Translations under genes and position numbers: made by a program
Assembly (NCBI RefSeq): GCF_900166595.1
Contig: NZ_LT745763.1
Span: forward strand, 1,189,761 to 1,253,760
Source: Virgibacillus dokdonensis
Lineage (GTDB): Bacteria > Bacillota > Bacilli > Bacillales > Amphibacillaceae
DNA length: 64,000 bases
Direction: 5' to 3'
The notes under the pieces: model-generated
Database searches by the model: none
What the model was told of the DNA's origin: nothing
Seen by the model: the letters and a program-made list of their open reading frames with translations, nothing else
Part shown: positions 1-9,232 of the stretch, in pieces
How the letters are laid out: each line of letters starts with the position of its first letter
Position numbering within the stretch: position 1 is the stretch's first letter

Positions 1-432
1 TTTCGAAATCCTTATAAGCAAAGGAAAAAAATTAAGATATTACGTAAGAGGGAAATAGAGAAGTAAATGCTAGTATTTCGTTAATACCTTTTGCGAGCAA
101 AAGAGCTTTAAGATAAGATAAAAAACCTAATTTTTAATGAAAGCATTACTTTGTAAAGCTGTTTAACCCGATGGTGAGTTAAATGAAATATAAGGTTAAT
201 AAATAGGGAAACTAGGGAAAATATTTGCGTGGAAATAATAGCTAATAAGTTTTGTTATAGAGATGACGCTAATTTGCTAATTTTGCTAATTGCTGTCGGA
301 TTTTCAATAAATACATATAAAAATGGGTGATTTGACAGAAAAAACAATCACTTGCATGACGTCAGACAACTTGTTAGAATGGATTTAAAAGAAGTTATGA
401 AAACAGTTACAAAATAAGGGAGGAAAAACACC
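1..432 (+). promoter_or_regulatory. Upstream region of nupC, no gene
   Basis: AT-rich stretch with no convincing coding frame. A weak cre-like sequence (ATGAAAGCATTACTTT, 137-152; central CG replaced by CA) is visible, and a TTGACA-like hexamer lies near 332. The nupC ribosome-binding site GGGAGG is at 418-423. The promoter cannot be assigned with certainty. Confidence 0.35.
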
Positions 433-1620
433 TTGCATATTTTACTAGGTTTATTAGCCATTGTCGTTGTACTTGGGTTAGCATTTTTAATGTCGAATGA
501 TAAGAAAAATGTTAATTATAAAGCGATTGGAATTATGTTGATTTTTCAAATTTTAATTACACTGTTTATGTTTGAAACGGGTGTTGGACAATGGATTATT
601 AAAAAGATTTCAGATGGATTCAATAAATTAATTGAATTTGGTAATGTGGGAATCAGTTTTGTTGTAGGAGGATTTGAACTACAAGAGGGTGGCGTCTTTT
701 TCTTTAACGTTCTACTTTTAATCGTCTTTTTTGCTACCTTGCTTTCTGTTCTAACATATTTGAAAATTTTGCCACCAATTATTAAATATTTAGGTTGGCT
801 GATTTCTAAAGTTACTGGACTGCCTAGAGTAGAATCATTTAATGCGGTAAATAGTATCTTTTTCGGGCAATCTGAAGCCTTGATTGCAATCCGGTCTCAA
901 TTTCATCATTTAAATGCTAATCGGCTCTATATTGTAAGTGCTTCCGCGATGGGATCTGTTTCAGCATCAATTGTTGGTGCATATTTACAAATGCTTCCAC
1001 CACAATACGTGCTAGTCGCACTTCCGTTAAATATGTTCAGTGCTTTAATGATTGCTTCTGTTATTGCACCGGTCAATGTACCAAAAGAAGAAGACGTTGT
1101 AGACATAAAAAACGTTAGTAAAGAGAAAAGCATTTTTGAAGCAATGGGAAATGGTGCGTTAGAAGGTGGAAAAATTGCCCTTATTGTTGCAGCTATGCTA
1201 ATTGCTTTTATTGCTTCCCTTGAGTTAGTGAACTGGCTTATTCAATTGATCTTCGCTGGTGTAACATTACAAGAAATACTAGGTTATATATTATATCCTA
1301 TTGGTTTATTGATGGGAATTTCTCCTGGTGAAGTTATTCAAGCAGGTTCTATTATGGGTACGAAAATTGTGACAAATGAATTTGTCGCTATGCTGCAATT
1401 TCAACAAGCGATGGGGGATATGTCGGAAAAAACAATCGGTATTGTTACGGTATTTCTAACCAGCTTTGCTAACTTCTCTTCTATTGGTATTATTGCTGGT
1501 ACTGTAAAAGGAATTGATGAAGAAAAAGCTGTTAGCGTGTCTCGTTTTGGAATGAAACTTTTAATTGGAGCAACACTAGCCTCTATTTTATCCGCTTCTG
1601 TTGTAGGAATGTTTTTATAA
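433..1620 (+). CDS. nupC: NupC-type concentrative nucleoside transporter
   Basis: A 395-residue polytopic membrane protein of the CNT family, which takes up nucleosides with H+ or Na+. The N-terminal helices are followed by the gating region with the GQSEALIAIR stretch (about residues 144-153), and the C-terminal core helices hold the NEFVAMLQ and TSFANFSSIG motifs typical of CNT carriers. Length matches the usual 390-400 residues. The start is TTG at 433, placed 9 bases behind GGGAGG; no better ATG fits. It stands alone and is closed by a strong terminator. Exact substrate range cannot be read from sequence. The other nucleoside-linked genes are at the far end of the window. Confidence 0.9.
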   Translation: MHILLGLLAIVVVLGLAFLMSNDKKNVNYKAIGIMLIFQILITLFMFETGVGQWIIKKISDGFNKLIEFGNVGISFVVGGFELQEGGVFFFNVLLLIVFFATLLSVLTYLKILPPIIKYLGWLISKVTGLPRVESFNAVNSIFFGQSEALIAIRSQFHHLNANRLYIVSASAMGSVSASIVGAYLQMLPPQYVLVALPLNMFSALMIASVIAPVNVPKEEDVVDIKNVSKEKSIFEAMGNGALEGGKIALIVAAMLIAFIASLELVNWLIQLIFAGVTLQEILGYILYPIGLLMGISPGEVIQAGSIMGTKIVTNEFVAMLQFQQAMGDMSEKTIGIVTVFLTSFANFSSIGIIAGTVKGIDEEKAVSVSRFGMKLLIGATLASILSASVVGMFL

Positions 1621-1655
1621 AATAGAAGTTTACTACACCTGCAGTTTTGTTATTA

Positions 1656-1693
1656 AAAACTGTCCTAAGCTTTATTGCTAGGACAGTTTTTGT
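1656..1693 (+). terminator. Rho-independent terminator of nupC
   Basis: A perfect 12-bp stem (AAAACTGTCCTA at 1656-1667 with its complement at 1679-1690) and an 11-base loop, with T-rich sequence in the 3' arm. Confidence 0.9.
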
Positions 1694-1816
1694 ACTATTA
1701 ATAAGATATAAGCGTATAAACAAAAGGATGGTTTTCGTCATAAAATTTAGCAATAAGTCAAGTTTTTTGCTAAACAAGGAAAGAGCATCCCGAGCTACAA
1801 GTTAGCAAAAGAAAAT

Positions 1817-3175
1817 CTACGCATGCATCTTTTTCTTACACTTACGCTGTAAATACAATAAGCGTGTTAATAATGCTATAGCTCCGCATGATAGTCCAGT
1901 AATAATTCCGACCCAATAACCAAAAGGTTCTAAAGCAGTGTAATTCGCTAGCAGCCAACCAACAGGTAAGCCAATTACCCAGTAGGAAATGAAAGCGATC
2001 ACTAATGTAGCGTTCACGTCTTTGTATCCTCGAAGCGCTCCTTGAATAGGCGCACCGAAGGCATCAGCTAGTTGATAGAAAATAGCGTAAATCAGAAAAT
2101 GCTTAGTCAAATGAACTACTTCTGGATTAGAGTTATAAAGTAGAGCTACCCAATCTTTCGTAAAATAGATCACCAAGCCAGCAAATAATGCGATGAAAAT
2201 TCCACCGCTTATTCCAATATACCCATATATACGCGCTTGATCGAAACGCTTAGCTCCAACTTCAAAGCCAATTGCAATTGTTAATGCCATGCCAACGCTA
2301 AGGGGAATCATATATAAAAGGGAAGCGAAGTTCATGGCTGCTTGATGAGCTGCAATGGTATACGTGCTGTATGCGCTCATTAATAAAGTGACGGCAGAAA
2401 AAATGCTCGTTTCAAAAAACATCGCAGCTCCAATAGGCACGCCAATTTTTAATTGTCCCCACCATGCTTTAAACGATGGTTTGATCCAATAAGATAAAAT
2501 AGAAAATTTGCGAAATGGATACAGTCGATGAATAACAACGAACGCTATAAGACAAATAAGCCAATAAGTGATTGATGTAGCGATTCCCGCACCGATACCG
2601 CCATAAGTAGGTATACCAAATTTACCAAAAATAAACATGTAGTTAAAGATTAGGTTTAATGGTAAGGACAGTAGGATGATAAACATAGAGATTCTGGTTT
2701 GACCAAGCGCGTCGATAAAGCTTCGTAATGTATTAAAAATAAACAACGGAATAATACCTGTACTGAGTGCTACTAAATAAAATTTTGCTATGTGTTCAAC
2801 GTCGTTTTCAAGATCCATTATTTGCAAGATGGGGTCAAGAAGTATGGCTCCAAATAGAAAGACGAAAAGGGCAAGTGTAATAGAAAGGTACAACGCTTGC
2901 TTCACTTTCTTACTAATTTGTTCTTCTGATTTTGCTCCTAATAATTGGGCAATAATGGGAGTAATAGCTAATAATATGCCATTAACTCCTGTAAAAATAG
3001 GGACCCATAAACTGGAACCGATTGCTACCCCAGCTAAATCTGCTGCACTTGCGCGACCAGACATCATCGTATCAAAAATATTCATTACATACATACTTAC
3101 TTGGGTAATTAAAATGGGAATAACAATCGTAATAAATAAGGTTAATTTTTCGCTTAAACTTGTTGTATGATACAT
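1817..3175 (-). CDS. MATE family multidrug/Na+ antiporter
   Basis: A 452-residue protein with about 12 membrane helices arranged as two MatE halves. Family members export cationic drugs or metabolites against H+ or Na+. Length (450-460) and the repeated pattern of two six-helix bundles fit NorM/DinF-type transporters. The ATG is preceded by AAGGAAGAG at the right distance. It is convergent with nupC and a single-gene unit. The substrate is not predictable. Confidence 0.88.
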   Translation of the reverse strand: MYHTTSLSEKLTLFITIVIPILITQVSMYVMNIFDTMMSGRASAADLAGVAIGSSLWVPIFTGVNGILLAITPIIAQLLGAKSEEQISKKVKQALYLSITLALFVFLFGAILLDPILQIMDLENDVEHIAKFYLVALSTGIIPLFIFNTLRSFIDALGQTRISMFIILLSLPLNLIFNYMFIFGKFGIPTYGGIGAGIATSITYWLICLIAFVVIHRLYPFRKFSILSYWIKPSFKAWWGQLKIGVPIGAAMFFETSIFSAVTLLMSAYSTYTIAAHQAAMNFASLLYMIPLSVGMALTIAIGFEVGAKRFDQARIYGYIGISGGIFIALFAGLVIYFTKDWVALLYNSNPEVVHLTKHFLIYAIFYQLADAFGAPIQGALRGYKDVNATLVIAFISYWVIGLPVGWLLANYTALEPFGYWVGIITGLSCGAIALLTRLLYLQRKCKKKMHA

Positions 3176-3480
3176 ATAATTCTCTTCCTTTTTTATGTGA
3201 TTTTTATTAGGATAGAAGAGGACGTAAATTTTCTTCCAACGTTTTATTTATACGATAGGAAAGCGCAAAGCTTTATTGTATAAGCATAACGGCGCCGTTC
3301 TCGCTCCATAAAAGCTTGGCAATAGCCATATTTTGATGAAAAAGACCATGAGAAAAGGTGATTTAGTATATAAATGAAGACTTGTGCTACGAATCATTTA
3401 ATAACAAAGGACAAAAACTTAACTTTTACTAAATTTGTATAAACGATTTTCTTTTTCATTCAAGCGCAGTTTTTCTAAGA
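3176..3480. other. Intergenic region upstream of MATE gene
   Basis: AT-rich, no gene seen. It should hold the MATE promoter on the minus strand. It runs directly into the long repeat copy that starts near 3481. Confidence 0.4.
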
Positions 3481-3746
3481 GATAAGAAAGTATAAAATTG
3501 TTGCTTTGGGATACAGATTTAACGGAATAGCCACGTCCGGCTCCAGCGCCCAGCAACTATAGGCAACTTCACGAAATCACACTAAGCTAAGTCACCATCG
3601 GTTCGTGCTAAATAGGAAGGACAACTAAAAACGGGCTTGCCTTAGTGCGTCGGCATACCCCTGTTTTAGTGGCAGGCTTCCTAAAACTTTAGTTGATTCG
3701 ATTCCAGTCGCTATGTTGCTAAATGGGCGCCCTGAGTCTTTGTTCC
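3481..3746 (+). repeat. Long intergenic repeat, copy L1
   Basis: Copy of a family recognised by CACGTCCGGCTCCAGCGCCC (from about 3532), a following ACTTCAC, a CATCGGTTCGT core, and the end block TCGCTA.GTTGCTAA.GGGCGC..CTTTGTTC. This copy carries an extra internal segment (GGAAGGACAACTAAAAACGG and the following 50 bases). It is joined directly to short repeat S1. Confidence 0.85.
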
Positions 3747-3839
3747 ACTATAGGAAAGTATAAAAATTATTATTGATTATAGTATAAGAAAAACGAAGGC
3801 TTCCGCTATGAGACTTGGCGGCAAGCCAAGTTTTTCTAA
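3746..3839 (+). repeat. Short two-hairpin repeat, copy S1
   Basis: Starts CACTATAGGAAAGTATAAAA and contains TATAGTATAAGAAAAAC, then a hairpin ending CTTGGCGGCAAGCCAAG followed by TTTTTCTAA. It is a full-length copy of the family described in the findings and is fused to L1. Confidence 0.85.
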
Positions 3840-3905
3840 AACACACACATATAAGAGACATTATAACGCTTTATGAATGACTTGGAAAGGAAGGATATTC
3901 ATCTT

Positions 3906-4976
3906 ATGACACATAAACGTATTTTATTTACTGGTGGTGGAACCGCTGGGCATGTAATCGTTAATCTAGCTTTAATTCCGTATTATAAGGAGAAAGGCTG
4001 GGAAATTGATTATATTGGTTCAAAAACGGGCATTGAACGTAAGCTAATTGAAAAGCTGGAAGGGGTGACCTATCACCCTATTTCTACGGGAAAATTACGA
4101 CGTTATGCTTCTGTTGAAAATATAAAGGACCCATTTAAAGTTTTAAAAGGAACGTGGCAAGCAGTAAGAATTATAAGGAAACAAAAGCCAAAGGTCATTT
4201 TCTCCAAAGGAGGGTTTGTATCTGTACCAGTTTTATTAGCAGCAAAATTAACAGCTGTTCCAGCGGTCATCCACGAATCTGATTATACACCAGGCTTAGC
4301 AAATAAAATTGCTATGCCTTTTGCGAAAAAGGTATTGGCGACATTTCCGGAAACAATGAAGTATTTACCAGAAAAAAAATCAGAGTATGTCGGAGCGGTT
4401 ATTCGAGATGAACTTTTTCAAGGAGAAAAGGAACGTGGGCGCACTATAGCTGGTTTAAATAGCCAGAAACCTGTGCTTCTTATTATGGGAGGTAGTGGTG
4501 GTTCACAAAAGATTAATGAAACAGTTCGTCAAAGTTTACCAAAATTACTTTCTACTTTTCAAATCATCCATATTTGCGGAGAGGGAAAGATAGATCGTAG
4601 CATTAATAAACTAGGTTACACGCAATTTGAATATGTGCATGATGAATTAAAAGATATATTTGCAGCAAGTGATTTTATTCTATCGAGAGCTGGTTCGAAT
4701 GCAATTTTTGAATTTCTAGCTTTACGGAAACCAATGTTACTCATTCCTTTATCACGACAAGCGAGCCGTGGTGATCAAATTATTAATGCCAAATCTTTTG
4801 CAGAAAAAAGGTACGCTCGTGTATTGGAAGAAGAATCTTTAACAGAAGAAACATTAGTGAAAGAACTTGATTTATTAAGAGAACATGCACCAATTATGCT
4901 AGATACAATGAAGCAATATCAAACAGAGCAGTCCCGTGAAAGAGTATTAGCTATTTTAGAAGAAGTGGGGAAATAA
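3906..4976 (+). CDS. murG: MurG-type UDP-GlcNAc:lipid I GlcNAc transferase
   Basis: A 356-residue GT28 glycosyltransferase that adds GlcNAc to undecaprenyl-PP-MurNAc-pentapeptide on the inner face of the membrane. Visible motifs are the N-terminal loop GGGTAGH (about residues 10-16), the C-domain UDP-binding loop GGSGGSQKIN and the acceptor/donor segment SRAGSNAIFEFLALRKP. The ATG at 3906 is preferred over the in-frame ATG at 3873 because AAGGAAGG lies 11 bases before it and E. coli MurG is 355 residues. It is not in a dcw cluster, so it is probably a second, stand-alone murG paralogue, as found in several bacilli. Which copy is essential cannot be told here. Confidence 0.88.
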   Translation: MTHKRILFTGGGTAGHVIVNLALIPYYKEKGWEIDYIGSKTGIERKLIEKLEGVTYHPISTGKLRRYASVENIKDPFKVLKGTWQAVRIIRKQKPKVIFSKGGFVSVPVLLAAKLTAVPAVIHESDYTPGLANKIAMPFAKKVLATFPETMKYLPEKKSEYVGAVIRDELFQGEKERGRTIAGLNSQKPVLLIMGGSGGSQKINETVRQSLPKLLSTFQIIHICGEGKIDRSINKLGYTQFEYVHDELKDIFAASDFILSRAGSNAIFEFLALRKPMLLIPLSRQASRGDQIINAKSFAEKRYARVLEEESLTEETLVKELDLLREHAPIMLDTMKQYQTEQSRERVLAILEEVGK

Positions 4977-4994
4977 GAAATATGAAAAATTATA

Positions 4995-5023
4995 TTGACT
5001 TTCAACATATATCCATCTATAAT
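4995..5023 (+). promoter_or_regulatory. SigA promoter of the bmr leader
   Basis: TTGACT at 4995-5000, exactly 17 bases, then a perfect TATAAT at 5018-5023. It drives the small leader ORF that starts 27 bases downstream. Confidence 0.85.
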
Positions 5024-5049
5024 TAGTTAAAACTGGAAGGGAGGTCACA

Positions 5050-5139
5050 ATGATGAAAAAACAATTATTTCAAACAACAACAAACCAACATACGTATTAT
5101 TTTGTGGCCTCAAGCGGAGTCTGTTTAACAATCAACTAA
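5050..5139 (+). CDS. Small leader peptide (BmrB-like), 29 aa
   Basis: A 29-codon ORF starting with two consecutive ATG codons (MMKKQLFQTTTNQH...) behind a very strong GGAAGGGAGG site at 5035-5044, ending in a hydrophobic stretch with a single Cys. It lies between a consensus SigA promoter and an intrinsic terminator, upstream of the BmrC/BmrD-like genes. In B. subtilis the homologous exporter is preceded by the bmrB leader, which controls it by ribosome-mediated attenuation; position and architecture match. The sequence itself was not recognised as a bmrB homologue, so the assignment rests on context. The RBS hexamer GGTCAC (5043-5048) is identical to the 5' arm of the terminator downstream, so it could pair with the 3' arm. 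Confidence 0.7.
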   Translation: MMKKQLFQTTTNQHTYYFVASSGVCLTIN

Positions 5140-5154
5140 TAGACTTATTTACGA

Positions 5155-5184
5155 AAAAAGGTCACGTCTATCTGTGACCTTTTT
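5155..5184 (+). terminator. Attenuator hairpin behind leader ORF
   Basis: GGTCAC (5160-5165) pairs with GTGACC (5174-5179), flanked by an A run and a T run. It begins 15 bases after the leader stop codon. A ribosome held on the leader could change whether it forms. Confidence 0.8.
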
Positions 5185-5212
5185 ATGTGAAAAGTGTATT
5201 CGTATGCTTTTC

Positions 5213-5251
5213 AAAAATGCGCATTCGTCATAGATGAATGCGCATTTTTTT
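5213..5251 (+). terminator. Second intrinsic terminator in bmr leader
   Basis: AAAAATGCGCATTC (5213-5226) pairs with GAATGCGCATTTTT from 5236, followed by T residues. It is a 14-bp stem, stronger than the first hairpin. Both lie between the leader promoter and bmrC. Confidence 0.88.
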
Positions 5252-5252
5252 G

Positions 5253-5346
5253 CACTATAGGAAAGTATCAAAATTTTACATTTTTATAGTATATGCAAAA
5301 CAATAACCACTGCCTTAAAATTTAAAAATAAGCTAAATTTTTCTAA
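5253..5346 (+). repeat. Short repeat, copy S2 (diverged)
   Basis: Begins CACTATAGGAAAGTATCAAAA and ends AAATTTTTCTAATG, with the middle hairpin degraded. It lies inside the leader region between the second terminator and bmrC. Confidence 0.65.
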
Positions 5347-5431
5347 TGCTGTAAAAACTACTATGGGTTTTGTGTGGGGGAATTCGCTTGAGGTAACATT
5401 CTAAAAGCCTTGGAAAGAAAAGAGGAGTATT

Positions 5432-7180
5432 ATGTTTCGTGTTTTTAAAAAATTAAATTGGTTTTTTAGGTACTATTGGAAACGGTATGTATTTGCTATT
5501 ATTTCACTAATTATAGCTAGCGCTATTGGGTTGATCCCGCCCAAAATTGCTGGTTATACCATTGATCAAATTCAATTTGAAACATTAACATTACAATTGT
5601 TGACAGCTATTATTGTCGGCTACGTACTTTTAATCATCATTCATTATTCCATTTCATTTTTATGGGATTACACACTATTTAGTGGCGCTGTCATTTTAGA
5701 AAAATGGATGCGTAGTAAACTGATGCAGCATTTTTTATCCATGACACCAATATTTTTCAGTAAATATCGAACTGGAGATTTAATGGCACGCAGTACGAAC
5801 GATTTAAAAGCAATTAGTTTAACAGCTGGTTTTGGTGTGCTTACATTGGTCGATTCTAGCATTTTTATGCTTATGATCATTGCAATGATGGGCTTTACAA
5901 TTAGTTGGAAGCTGACGCTTGTCGCGCTTATTCCATTGCCGATTATGGCTATAGTGATGAATAAATATGGCGCTGCTATTCATAAACGATTTTCCACAGC
6001 ACAAGCAGCATTTGGAGAAATGAATAACGAAGTATTGGAATCCATTAGAGGCGTTCGGGTAATTCGAGCATTTGTGCAGGAGAAATATGATGCGAAGCGC
6101 TTTGAACAACGCACAAAAGATGTATATGAAAAAAATATTGCTGTAGCTAAAATTGATGCTTTATTTGAACCGACGATGAAAATTCTTGTCGGGTTGTCGT
6201 ACACGATTGGACTTGGGTATGGAGCTTTGCTTGTTTTTGAAAATGTATTAACATTAGGGGATTTAGTAACATTTAACGTATATTTAGGCATGCTTATTTG
6301 GCCTATGTTTGCCGTAGGGGAGTTAATTAATGTTTTACAACGAGGAAATGCTTCCTTGGATCGAATAAACCATATATTAAATTATCAAGCGGATGTAACA
6401 GAGTCGGATGTGCCCGTACATGTAGAAAAAGTAACATCTATCACATTTGACCATGTTTCGTTTGCTTATCCGAACACGGATAAAAATCAATTAGAACAGG
6501 TGTCTTTTCAAATTAAACAAGGAGAGACGCTTGGGGTAGTTGGGAAAACAGGGGCGGGAAAAACAACTTTATTTAAATTATTATTACGTCAATATCCAGG
6601 AGTTAAAGGAGAGATTCGTATATCAGATGTAAATGTGAGTGATTTATCTTTGAATACGATTCGCTCTTGGATTGGGTATGTTCCTCAGGATCAAATGATG
6701 TTCTCGAAAACAATTCGAGAAAATATTCAGTTTGGTAAAGAAGACGCAACCGATGAAGAAATATTTCGAGTGATGGAGCTCGCCCATTTCTTAAATGATA
6801 TAAAACAGCTCCCAAATGGGTTAGATACACAAGTTGGAGAGAGCGGTGTTACTTTATCAGGAGGTCAAAAGCAAAGAGTCGCCTTGGCGAGAGCTTTTAT
6901 TAAGCGTCCTGAACTCCTTATACTAGACGATTCTTTATCAGCTGTGGATGGGAATACAGAAGCAAACATTTTAGAGCATTTACGAGCAGAGAGGCAAAAT
7001 AAAACGACAATTATTGCCGCTCACCGACTGTCTGCTGTAACCCATGCAGATCATATTATCGTGCTCCAAGAGGGGAAGATTGTTGAGCGGGGAACACATG
7101 ATGAGTTGATGCAGCTGCAAGGTTGGTATTACACCCAATATGTACAACAGCAGCTTCATGAGGTGGAGGTGACAGGCTAA
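5432..7180 (+). CDS. bmrC: BmrC/YheI-like half of heterodimeric ABC exporter
   Basis: A 582-residue half-transporter: a six-helix ABC membrane domain (about residues 15-300) and a nucleotide-binding domain. Walker A is GKTGAGKTT, the signature is LSGGQKQR, and Walker B is ILDDSLSAVD, where the catalytic Glu is Asp. B. subtilis BmrC has about the same length and also carries the degenerate site. It pairs with the next gene (1-base overlap, TAATG) to form an ATP-driven multidrug exporter in the plasma membrane. The RBS is AAAGAGGAG. Expression is probably governed by the leader and tandem terminators upstream. Confidence 0.9.
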   Translation: MFRVFKKLNWFFRYYWKRYVFAIISLIIASAIGLIPPKIAGYTIDQIQFETLTLQLLTAIIVGYVLLIIIHYSISFLWDYTLFSGAVILEKWMRSKLMQHFLSMTPIFFSKYRTGDLMARSTNDLKAISLTAGFGVLTLVDSSIFMLMIIAMMGFTISWKLTLVALIPLPIMAIVMNKYGAAIHKRFSTAQAAFGEMNNEVLESIRGVRVIRAFVQEKYDAKRFEQRTKDVYEKNIAVAKIDALFEPTMKILVGLSYTIGLGYGALLVFENVLTLGDLVTFNVYLGMLIWPMFAVGELINVLQRGNASLDRINHILNYQADVTESDVPVHVEKVTSITFDHVSFAYPNTDKNQLEQVSFQIKQGETLGVVGKTGAGKTTLFKLLLRQYPGVKGEIRISDVNVSDLSLNTIRSWIGYVPQDQMMFSKTIRENIQFGKEDATDEEIFRVMELAHFLNDIKQLPNGLDTQVGESGVTLSGGQKQRVALARAFIKRPELLILDDSLSAVDGNTEANILEHLRAERQNKTTIIAAHRLSAVTHADHIIVLQEGKIVERGTHDELMQLQGWYYTQYVQQQLHEVEVTG

Positions 7181-9201
7181 TGTCTACAGAAAAACGATTA
7201 GCTGCATATGCTTTTCCGTTTAAGAAACAAATTTTAATTGGCTTATTATGCTTAATTATCGCCGTCGTTCTTGAACTTGCGGGGCCATTAATTGCTAAGC
7301 GGGTTATAGATGAGCATATTTTAGGCATAGAAGGAACTTGGAATCATGTAAGAGAGCAAGATGACCGCTATACAGTGGAGTATAAAAGCAAACATTTTAA
7401 ACGATCAGACCGAATGGAAAGAGGTGAAGCAACTTCAGAAGGTATGGTTACCATTTTAGCAGTAGGATCAAGCTATTATTTTATTAATGATGTCGTACCG
7501 CTTGAGGGAGAAAGGCAAATTCAAGATGATACGCTCACGGTAAAAACTGCCGAATCTGAGCAACAATTTACTGCTAATAAATTGTCCTTAGCAGAGATCT
7601 ATCCATTTTTTAAGCCAGAACAAAGACCTATTCTTTATTTGCTTAGCTTATATGTGGGATTATTAGTTATCGCTGGTTTCTTTCAATTTTATCAAACTTT
7701 TTTATTGCAAAAAGCTTCTAATCAGATTGTCAGAAAGATGCGAAATGACTTATTTGAGCATACACAGCGCATTCCCATTAATTATTTTGTCGATCAGCCT
7801 GCTGGTAAGATCGTAGCTAGAATTACAAATGATACCGAGGCAATTCGAGATTTATATGAACGTGTATTATCGATTATAGTTACAAGTGTTATCTATATGG
7901 CAGGAATATTTGTAGCCTTGTTTATATTGGATGCGCGACTTGCTTTATGGTGTTTACTATTAATACCGTTAATTTGGGGATGGATGAAGTTATATAAGCA
8001 TTTTGGTACGAAATACAATCAAGTGATCCGTTCAACGATAAGTGAAATTAATGGAAATATTAATGAAGCAATTCAAGGTATGCCAATTATTCAAGCATTC
8101 CAAAGAGAAAAAAAGACAAAGCAAGAGTTTGAGAAGTTAAATCAAAAACATTTTATCTATCAGCGTAAGTTGGTGAAATTAAGTGCTTTAACTTCGTATA
8201 ACTTGGTGACTGTATTTCGAAATATTGCTTTTGTTGGTTTTATTTGGTATTTTGGTTCTGCATCGTTAGAACCGACAAGTGCTATATCTGTAGGTCTGCT
8301 TTATGCGTTTACCGATTATTTAACGCGGCTATTTGAACCGGTTACTGATATTGTGAATCAATTACCTCTAATTGAGCAAGCAAGGGTTGCAGGAAGTCGT
8401 GTATTTACTTTATTAGATCATAAAGGGGAAGATGTAACTGACGACAAAGTGGAGCGTTATAACGGGCATATTCGTTTTGATCACGTATGGTTTGCTTATA
8501 AAGAGGAAGATTATGTGCTCCGGGATATTTCATTTGAAATAAAACCTGGCGAAACAGCAGCTTTTGTTGGGTATACGGGTTCAGGAAAAAGCTCCATTAT
8601 GAATGTGTTGTTTCGGTTTTATGATCCACAACAAGGAATAATCACCATTGATGGCTATTCAACACTTGATTGGTCCAGACAACAAACTCGAAGTTATATG
8701 GGAATTGTGCTTCAAGACCCTTTTTTATTCTCGGGAACAATTATTTCTAATGTAACGATGAATGATCCTGCCATTTCAATTGATAAAGCAAAACAAGCGT
8801 TAAAGGCAGTTGGCGCTGACACATTTATTGAAAAGCTTCCAAATCAGTATGAAGCAGAAGTTGGTGAGGGAGGCACGACTTTCTCATTAGGAGAGAGGCA
8901 ACTAATATCCTTTGCACGTGCACTCGCTTTTGATCCTGCAATTCTTATATTAGATGAAGCTACCGCTAATATTGATACGGAGACAGAAGCAATGATTCAA
9001 AAAGCTTTAGAAATTCTTAAAATAGGGCGTACGACATTGGTGATTGCACATCGATTATCAACCATCCAACAAGCTAATACCATTTTTGTATTAGATCATG
9101 GTACGATAAAAGAAAAGGGAGATCATAATACTTTGTTACAAGCAAAAGGTATCTATTATCACATGTATCAGATGCAACAAAGTAGTAAATCTGCTGTTTA
9201 A
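7180..9201 (+). CDS. bmrD: BmrD/YheH-like half of heterodimeric ABC exporter
   Basis: A 673-residue half-transporter with an insertion of about 110 residues between the first two membrane helices (about residues 45-145), matching the extracellular domain described for BmrD. The nucleotide-binding domain has Walker A GYTGSGKSS, a non-canonical signature FSLGERQL and a canonical Walker B ILDEATANID. With bmrC this gives one competent site (BmrD Walker motifs plus BmrC LSGGQ) and one degenerate site, the asymmetric design known for BmrCD. It is translationally coupled to bmrC. Confidence 0.9.
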   Translation: MSTEKRLAAYAFPFKKQILIGLLCLIIAVVLELAGPLIAKRVIDEHILGIEGTWNHVREQDDRYTVEYKSKHFKRSDRMERGEATSEGMVTILAVGSSYYFINDVVPLEGERQIQDDTLTVKTAESEQQFTANKLSLAEIYPFFKPEQRPILYLLSLYVGLLVIAGFFQFYQTFLLQKASNQIVRKMRNDLFEHTQRIPINYFVDQPAGKIVARITNDTEAIRDLYERVLSIIVTSVIYMAGIFVALFILDARLALWCLLLIPLIWGWMKLYKHFGTKYNQVIRSTISEINGNINEAIQGMPIIQAFQREKKTKQEFEKLNQKHFIYQRKLVKLSALTSYNLVTVFRNIAFVGFIWYFGSASLEPTSAISVGLLYAFTDYLTRLFEPVTDIVNQLPLIEQARVAGSRVFTLLDHKGEDVTDDKVERYNGHIRFDHVWFAYKEEDYVLRDISFEIKPGETAAFVGYTGSGKSSIMNVLFRFYDPQQGIITIDGYSTLDWSRQQTRSYMGIVLQDPFLFSGTIISNVTMNDPAISIDKAKQALKAVGADTFIEKLPNQYEAEVGEGGTTFSLGERQLISFARALAFDPAILILDEATANIDTETEAMIQKALEILKIGRTTLVIAHRLSTIQQANTIFVLDHGTIKEKGDHNTLLQAKGIYYHMYQMQQSSKSAV

Positions 9202-9232
9202 AATAGGAATCATTCATGTTATGGGGTGGCTT

